DNA from: an uncultured Bacilli bacterium
GTDB taxonomy: Bacteria; Bacillota_I; Bacilli_A; RF39; UBA660
Reading direction: 5' to 3'
DNA length: 8,567 nt
Assembly (NCBI GenBank): GCA_947631135.1
Contig: CANRKE010000053.1
Location: 1 to 8,567, forward strand
In this document: positions 4,794 to 8,567 of the stretch, one piece after another
Numbering within the stretch: position 1 is the stretch's first letter
How the letters are laid out: each line of letters opens with the position of its first letter
The notes under the pieces: generated by a model
The model's input: only the letters and a program-made list of their open reading frames with translations
The model's database searches: none
What the model was told of the DNA's origin: nothing
Program-made: the position numbers and the translations under genes

Positions 4794-6371
4794 ATGATAG
4801 ATAAAAAGAATTTAATGAATATATTAATAGAATATATTCAAGATGTAATTTCATTTAATGATAATAAAATAGATAAATCATATATATATAAAATGATTAT
4901 CAATCCAAATTATAGTACAGATAATAAATTAGAAGAAATATCAGAAGATAATAAGATATTTGATAATTGGCAAAGATTTTTTAAATATGAAAAAGATATA
5001 ATTATACAAAAAAAAGATAATTATTTTATACTTCAAAGTAATGATTATCGTGAAGAATATTTAGATTGTGCGATTAAACTATATATACCTATGAATAAAG
5101 ACAAAATAGAAATTGGGGTTAAAAAGATATTCACTTACATAAAAAAAGAGGGTATAATGCACTTTTCCAAAATATTTAAAACAATAAGAAATGATAATAT
5201 AATAATAAGAGTATTTAATTTGGCAGATGTAGAAAAAATTATTGAATTTGTAAATAGTAATGATTTTATTAAAAGTGGTATGATGGATCTAAGTCCTTTT
5301 ATTGCTAGTAAGAATGGAGTAGGTCTAGCTATTGATTTTGATTATTCATATCACGATATACTATCTAATACAATATATAAATATTTTACAAAGATTGTAA
5401 AAGAAAATAAGAATAATGATATTGATATAGATGATTATAAAAAATATATGAAGTCGATTGTTAAGAATGAGAATAATCAAAAAATTAAATTTATATATAA
5501 TGAAATAATAAATAATATAGATAACTATTCTACTATTGATATGATATTAAAATATTATAATAGTAATAAACTTAATATAATTAAATATTTAGTATATGAA
5601 ATATATAATATATATGATTATGATAAAGCATTAGATATTATATCAGATTATGACAAATTAATAGATTTAGATATTGATAATAAATATTTAATATTAGTAA
5701 AAAAATTTATTTCTAACAATGAATACAAAAAATTAACAGAAAATAAATTTAAAGAATTATTAGATGATACAATAAAATTAAATACTGGATATGATACTAA
5801 TGAACTAAATGATCTATTAATTAATAAAAAAAATAAATTATATAATATTATAAATATGACATTTAAAAAAAATAATTGTTATCAAGAATTATTATATTAT
5901 TTGAATAAATATTTAAATGATATAAACTTTGATTATAAGAAGACTTGGTTAGTAAATTTAGATACATTTATTACAAAAGATGATATAAAAATTATTATTA
6001 GAAAAGTAATTAAAGCAAATGAAATAAATAAAATTGTTATAGAAAGATTTATAAATATAGTATTATTAAGCAATAATACAAAAATAGAAAATAGTATAAA
6101 AGAAATATTTAGGGAAGCTATTATAAATACATATAATAATAGATCAAAAAATAAAGATAAATTTGTTAGAGATGCTATTAAACAATATATATTAATAAAT
6201 AAGATAAATGGATTTACTAATGATAATAAACATAGAGATAGTGTAGTTAAAAATATTAGTCCATATAAAAGTTTTTATATAATAAGTGAATATAGAAATA
6301 AAGATGATGATACATTAGATAATATGATAGATAAATATGTAAATAATATAATATCTGATATAAAAAAATAA
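4794..6371 (+). CDS. Large protein of unknown function (525 aa)
   Basis: I do not recognise this gene. It encodes 525 residues, extremely rich in Ile, Asn, Lys, Asp and Tyr, without a signal peptide or membrane segment, so probably cytoplasmic. Residues about 93-200 look the most structured and conserved: KLYIPMNKDK, a helix, then IRNDNIIIRVFNLADVEKII (131-150), a further helix, and LSPFIASKNGVGLAIDFD (166-183). That order of strands, helices and the terminal PF...NGVG motif is faintly like HopA1-type domains, offered only as a lead. The remainder (about 200-525) appears all-helical. It starts one base after the stop of the membrane gene, with AAGGA as ribosome binding site about ten bases upstream, so the pair forms an operon. 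It ends within a terminator hairpin. The whole open frame without interruption in such AT-rich DNA shows it is a real gene. Confidence 0.85.
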   Translation: MIDKKNLMNILIEYIQDVISFNDNKIDKSYIYKMIINPNYSTDNKLEEISEDNKIFDNWQRFFKYEKDIIIQKKDNYFILQSNDYREEYLDCAIKLYIPMNKDKIEIGVKKIFTYIKKEGIMHFSKIFKTIRNDNIIIRVFNLADVEKIIEFVNSNDFIKSGMMDLSPFIASKNGVGLAIDFDYSYHDILSNTIYKYFTKIVKENKNNDIDIDDYKKYMKSIVKNENNQKIKFIYNEIINNIDNYSTIDMILKYYNSNKLNIIKYLVYEIYNIYDYDKALDIISDYDKLIDLDIDNKYLILVKKFISNNEYKKLTENKFKELLDDTIKLNTGYDTNELNDLLINKKNKLYNIINMTFKKNNCYQELLYYLNKYLNDINFDYKKTWLVNLDTFITKDDIKIIIRKVIKANEINKIVIERFINIVLLSNNTKIENSIKEIFREAIINTYNNRSKNKDKFVRDAIKQYILINKINGFTNDNKHRDSVVKNISPYKSFYIISEYRNKDDDTLDNMIDKYVNNIISDIKK

Positions 6372-6396
6372 TTTGTTTATTAAGCAAATTATTTTT
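6364..6396. terminator. Perfect bidirectional terminator containing two stop codons
   Basis: AAAAATAATTTG (6364-6375) is exactly complementary to 6385-6396; a G-U and two A-T pairs can lengthen the stem to 15, leaving a three-base loop. A and T runs at both ends give U-tracts for either direction. The plus-strand stop (6369-6371) and the minus-strand stop (6389-6391) both lie in its arms. Confidence 0.85.
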
Positions 6397-7069
6397 GTTT
6401 TACTATATCATTTTCATTAGATAAATTATAAAGATAACTAAACATATCATTCATTTCGTTTTTATCAATTTTTAATTTTTTCATAAATTGAATTGAATTA
6501 TTATTTAAAGTATTAGATATTAATTTATAATTTGAAACATTTCTATATTCATCTTCCAATTTTAACAATGGTATTAATTCAGCATATTCATTAATTGTAA
6601 GCCTTATATTGAAATATGAGTTTTTAAATCTTTGAGTATTGGAAAGCTTACCATTATTATATTTAATTAACATATTATAATATTCTTCCATTTTATCGAA
6701 AGCTAAATATATATAATAATAAATATTTTTAAAGATATTTCTTAGTGTTTTATCATAATTTTCAAAATAAATTGTATCACTAGAAAAATTTTTAATTATT
6801 TTATAATTAATATCGTCATCAAAATCATTAATATTAATTATACCTTTATCTTTTTCAAATTTAATAGATACTGATAGGTTAGAATATCCTAATTGTTTTT
6901 TTGTTTTGATTTTATTTTCTATAAATTTTGGAATATGTCTAATTTTAGATAACTGTTTATCAATAGAACAAAATAAACTATATATACTTAGTGATTGATC
7001 ATTATCTTTATAATCATCTTGAATTAAAATATTATATAATTGTTTTACCATTTCATAATTTTTATCCAT
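6389..7069 (-). CDS. Protein of unknown function (226 aa)
   Basis: I do not recognise this gene. The product, MDKNYEMVKQLYNIL onward, has 226 residues, is hydrophilic and Lys/Asn/Ile/Tyr-rich, and lacks a signal peptide or membrane segment; it is probably cytoplasmic and largely helical, with a possible strand pair around SNLSVSIKFEKDKGIININDF. The open frame extends 14 codons further upstream to an ATG at 7111, but that ATG lies inside the promoter spacer and before the expected transcription start. The ATG at 7067-7069 is instead preceded by AGGGGG (7077-7082) at seven bases, so I chose it. It is a single-gene unit: own strong promoter, own terminator, convergent with the 525-residue gene and divergent from murG. 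A constitutive-looking promoter suggests a routine role during growth. Confidence 0.82.
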   Translation of the reverse strand: MDKNYEMVKQLYNILIQDDYKDNDQSLSIYSLFCSIDKQLSKIRHIPKFIENKIKTKKQLGYSNLSVSIKFEKDKGIININDFDDDINYKIIKNFSSDTIYFENYDKTLRNIFKNIYYYIYLAFDKMEEYYNMLIKYNNGKLSNTQRFKNSYFNIRLTINEYAELIPLLKLEDEYRNVSNYKLISNTLNNNSIQFMKKLKIDKNEMNDMFSYLYNLSNENDIVKQK

Positions 7070-7093
7070 AATTTTTCCCCCTAACGGTTTAAT

Positions 7094-7122
7094 ATAATAC
7101 AACAAATACAAATAAATGTCAA
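7094..7122 (-). promoter_or_regulatory. Strong vegetative promoter of the 226-aa gene
   Basis: On the minus strand a perfect TTGACA (7117-7122), 17 bases, then TATTAT (7094-7099). Transcription should start near 7087, just before the AGGGGG ribosome binding site (7077-7082). This sets the translation start at 7069 and excludes the ATG at 7111. Confidence 0.8.
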
Positions 7123-7132
7123 GATTTCTGAA

Positions 7133-7170
7133 ATAATAATCATTTTATCCGTCAAATAAAATATTATTAT
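7133..7170. repeat. Inverted repeat between divergent promoters
   Basis: ATAATAAT-C-ATTTTAT (7133-7148) pairs with ATAAAAT-ATTATTAT (7156-7170): 15 base pairs with one bulged C and a seven-base loop CCGTCAA. It sits outside both predicted transcripts, 10 bases upstream of the -35 box of the 226-aa gene and 20 bases upstream of that of murG, a position suited to a shared regulator site. AT-richness makes chance pairing possible. Confidence 0.45.
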
Positions 7171-7190
7171 ATTGAAATTAAAAAATTAAA

Positions 7191-7219
7191 TTTACATTAA
7201 ATATATTACATGATATAAT
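7191..7219 (+). promoter_or_regulatory. murG promoter
   Basis: TTTACA (7191-7196), 17 bases, TATAAT (7214-7219), with TG one base upstream of the -10 (TGATATAAT). This is a near-consensus vegetative promoter with an extended -10. The start would be near 7226, giving a leader of about 37 bases. Confidence 0.75.
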
Positions 7220-7262
7220 ATTAGCAGATTATTAATATTTTTTTAGAAATGAGTGAATATAT

Positions 7263-8348
7263 ATGAGAGTTATTATTTGTGGTGGTGGTACAGGAGGACA
7301 CATATATCCTGCACTTGCTATTATAAGTATTATAAAAGAAAAAGAAAAAAATAGTGAATTTTTATATATAGGTACACATAATAGAATGGAAAAGGATATA
7401 GTACCTACTTATAATATAAATTATATGCCTTTAGAAATGTATGGACTCAAAAGAAGCTTAAATCCTAAAAATATAAAGACACTAATATGTTATTTAAGGG
7501 CGATAAAAAAATGTAAAAGAGTAATTAAAGATTTTGATCCAGATATAGTAATTGGAGTTGGTGGATACATTACAGATCCAGTTATAGTAACAGCTAAAAA
7601 ATTAGGATATAAAACATTTATACATGAACAGAATAGTGTACCGGGATTATCAAATAAACATCTACTAAAATATGCTGATAAAATGGCAATATCTTTTGAA
7701 AGTTCTAAAGATTATTTTAAAAATAAAGAAAAGTTAGTATATACAGGAAATCCTTGTGGTGATAGTGCATTAAATGTAAGAAAAGCTAACAAAGAAGATT
7801 TTGGCCTAGATAAAAACAAAAAATTAGTCTTGATAGTAATGGGTTCTTTAGGATCACTTAAAATAAATGAAATAATCAGCACTATGTTACCAATGTTTAC
7901 AGATAGAGATTATGAGGTATTATTTGTTACAGGAAAAACATATTACGATGAAATGAAAAAGAATAAAATACCATCTAATGTTAAAATAGTAGATTATATA
8001 AACAATTTAACTAGTGTTATGAAAGTTACTGATCTAATGGTATCAAGAGCAGGTGCATCAACTATTTCAGAAATAATTGCGTTAAATGTACCAACCATAT
8101 TTATACCTAGTCCTTATGTTACTAACAATCATCAATATATAAATGCAAATGATCTAGTTAAGAAAAATGCTGCACTTATGATAGAAGAAAAAGATTTAAA
8201 AGGTGATATATTAGTAAGAACAATCGATAATTTATTTAGAGATCAATTAAAATATAATACATTGAAACAAAATATAAGTTCAATAGGAGTTAAAAATAGT
8301 TCTTTAAAAATATACGAAGAAATAAAAAAAATAATAGGTGATAAATAA
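7263..8348 (+). CDS. murG: UDP-GlcNAc transferase MurG (lipid II synthase)
   Basis: MurG transfers N-acetylglucosamine from UDP-GlcNAc to lipid I on the inner face of the membrane, forming lipid II, the last cytoplasmic step of peptidoglycan precursor synthesis. The 361 residues match the usual length and two-domain GT-B fold. N-terminal (acceptor) domain: GGGTGGH (7-13), GVGGYITDP (98-106) and HEQNSVPG (121-128). C-terminal (UDP-GlcNAc) domain: GNPCGD (162-167), the glycine loop MGSLGSLKIN (193-202), SRAGASTISE (261-270) and IPSPYVTNNHQYINA (281-295). The usual Gln of the GSQGA-type loop is replaced (GSLGS). A modest GAGTGA (7251-7256) serves as ribosome binding site. It heads its own transcript here rather than lying inside a long division-and-wall cluster, and its stop overlaps the murB start (TAATG), so the two are translationally coupled. 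Confidence 0.97.
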   Translation: MRVIICGGGTGGHIYPALAIISIIKEKEKNSEFLYIGTHNRMEKDIVPTYNINYMPLEMYGLKRSLNPKNIKTLICYLRAIKKCKRVIKDFDPDIVIGVGGYITDPVIVTAKKLGYKTFIHEQNSVPGLSNKHLLKYADKMAISFESSKDYFKNKEKLVYTGNPCGDSALNVRKANKEDFGLDKNKKLVLIVMGSLGSLKINEIISTMLPMFTDRDYEVLFVTGKTYYDEMKKNKIPSNVKIVDYINNLTSVMKVTDLMVSRAGASTISEIIALNVPTIFIPSPYVTNNHQYINANDLVKKNAALMIEEKDLKGDILVRTIDNLFRDQLKYNTLKQNISSIGVKNSSLKIYEEIKKIIGDK

Positions 8349-8567
8349 TGAATGAAGTAATCAATTTATTAAAAAAAGAAAAAATAGGTAAAATTCTAGT
8401 TGATGAACCTATAAAGAAATATAATACATACAAAATAGGAGGAAATACAAAAATATTAGTATTTCCAAAGGATGTTGAAAAGTTAATTTCTACAATTGAT
8501 ATTTTAAAAGAGAATAACATTAAATATAAAGTTATTGGTAAGGGTTCAAATTTAATATTTTCAGATA
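8348..8567 (+). CDS. murB: UDP-N-acetylenolpyruvoylglucosamine reductase MurB (N-terminal part)
   Basis: MurB reduces UDP-GlcNAc-enolpyruvate to UDP-MurNAc with NADPH and bound FAD, an early cytoplasmic step in peptidoglycan synthesis. Only the first 73 codons are in the window; the frame is open to the right edge. The FAD-binding domain start is clear: YNTYKIGGNTKILVFPKDVEKL (25-46), where family members have YxxGG.A..(V)P, and VIGKGSNLIFSD (62-73), the conserved (V)GxGSNLL(V/S)D motif. The ATG shares its A with the murG TAA stop, so translation is probably coupled. murG-murB adjacency also occurs in Bacillus. Not recognisable from the window whether the enzyme is type I or II. Confidence 0.93.
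   Translation, partial: MNEVINLLKKEKIGKILVDEPIKKYNTYKIGGNTKILVFPKDVEKLISTIDILKENNIKYKVIGKGSNLIFSD

Noticed and set aside
7070..7111. Longer start for the 226-aa gene at 7111
   Set aside because: This ATG lies within the promoter spacer upstream of the predicted transcription start and has no ribosome binding site; the ATG at 7069 has AGGGGG at proper spacing.
4256..7111. Defence or toxin-antitoxin system formed by the unknown genes
   Set aside because: No nuclease, helicase, NTPase, toxin or antitoxin motif is visible, and the genes are in separate transcription units; there is no positive evidence.
7249..7266. Five-codon upstream frame (MSEYI) overlapping the murG start by ATGA
   Set aside because: No ribosome binding site precedes it and the overlap is easily produced by chance in AT-rich DNA; the GAGTGA inside it serves murG better.
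8290..8520. Minus-strand open frame over the murG-murB junction
   Set aside because: Antisense to two conserved genes, with a hydrophobic Phe-rich shadow product.

Overview
The window is very AT-rich, uses mainly A/T-ending codons, and matches a low-GC, wall-bearing member of the Bacilli/Erysipelotrichia-like Firmicutes, possibly one of the uncultured 'Tenericutes-like' gut lineages. The evidence for this is a mix of markers: EzrA (FtsZ-ring regulator typical of Firmicutes), MurG and MurB (peptidoglycan synthesis), and GerQ (spore coat protein, so the lineage probably sporulates or recently did). Every tryptophan codon checked is TGG and one gene ends in TGA, so the standard bacterial code (table 11) fits better than the Mycoplasma code. 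The organism assignment is inference.

Layout. Positions 1-123 (minus) hold the N-terminus of an insertion-sequence transposase that runs off the left edge. Its promoter is nested in a long hairpin that would hide its ribosome binding site on read-through transcripts. Positions 124-725 carry no protein gene but hold several inverted repeats, a candidate small RNA with its own promoter and terminator (about 434-504), and a strong promoter for obgE. Then come obgE (726-2003, ribosome-assembly GTPase) and ezrA (2092-3810), both plus. gerQ (3844-4173, minus) converges on ezrA across a shared bidirectional terminator.

Divergent from gerQ is a two-gene plus-strand unit: a membrane protein resembling the DUF6512 family (4256-4792) and a 525-residue protein of unknown function (4794-6371). 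The sporulation-type promoter of gerQ and the vegetative promoter of this pair overlap physically. A second unknown gene (6389-7069, minus) converges on the 525-residue gene; one perfect hairpin contains both stop codons. Divergent from it, with its own strong promoter, starts murG (7263-8348), which overlaps the start of murB (8348 to the right edge, partial).

Functionally the conserved genes concern growth and division (ObgE, EzrA), lipid II synthesis (MurG, MurB) and spore germination/coat (GerQ). The DUF6512-like gene and the two unknown genes form a lineage-specific block between them. No CRISPR array, tRNA, rRNA or complete known defence system is visible. The most notable items are the self-limiting expression hairpin of the transposase, the candidate small RNA, the overlapping divergent promoters at gerQ, and the two unrecognised genes.
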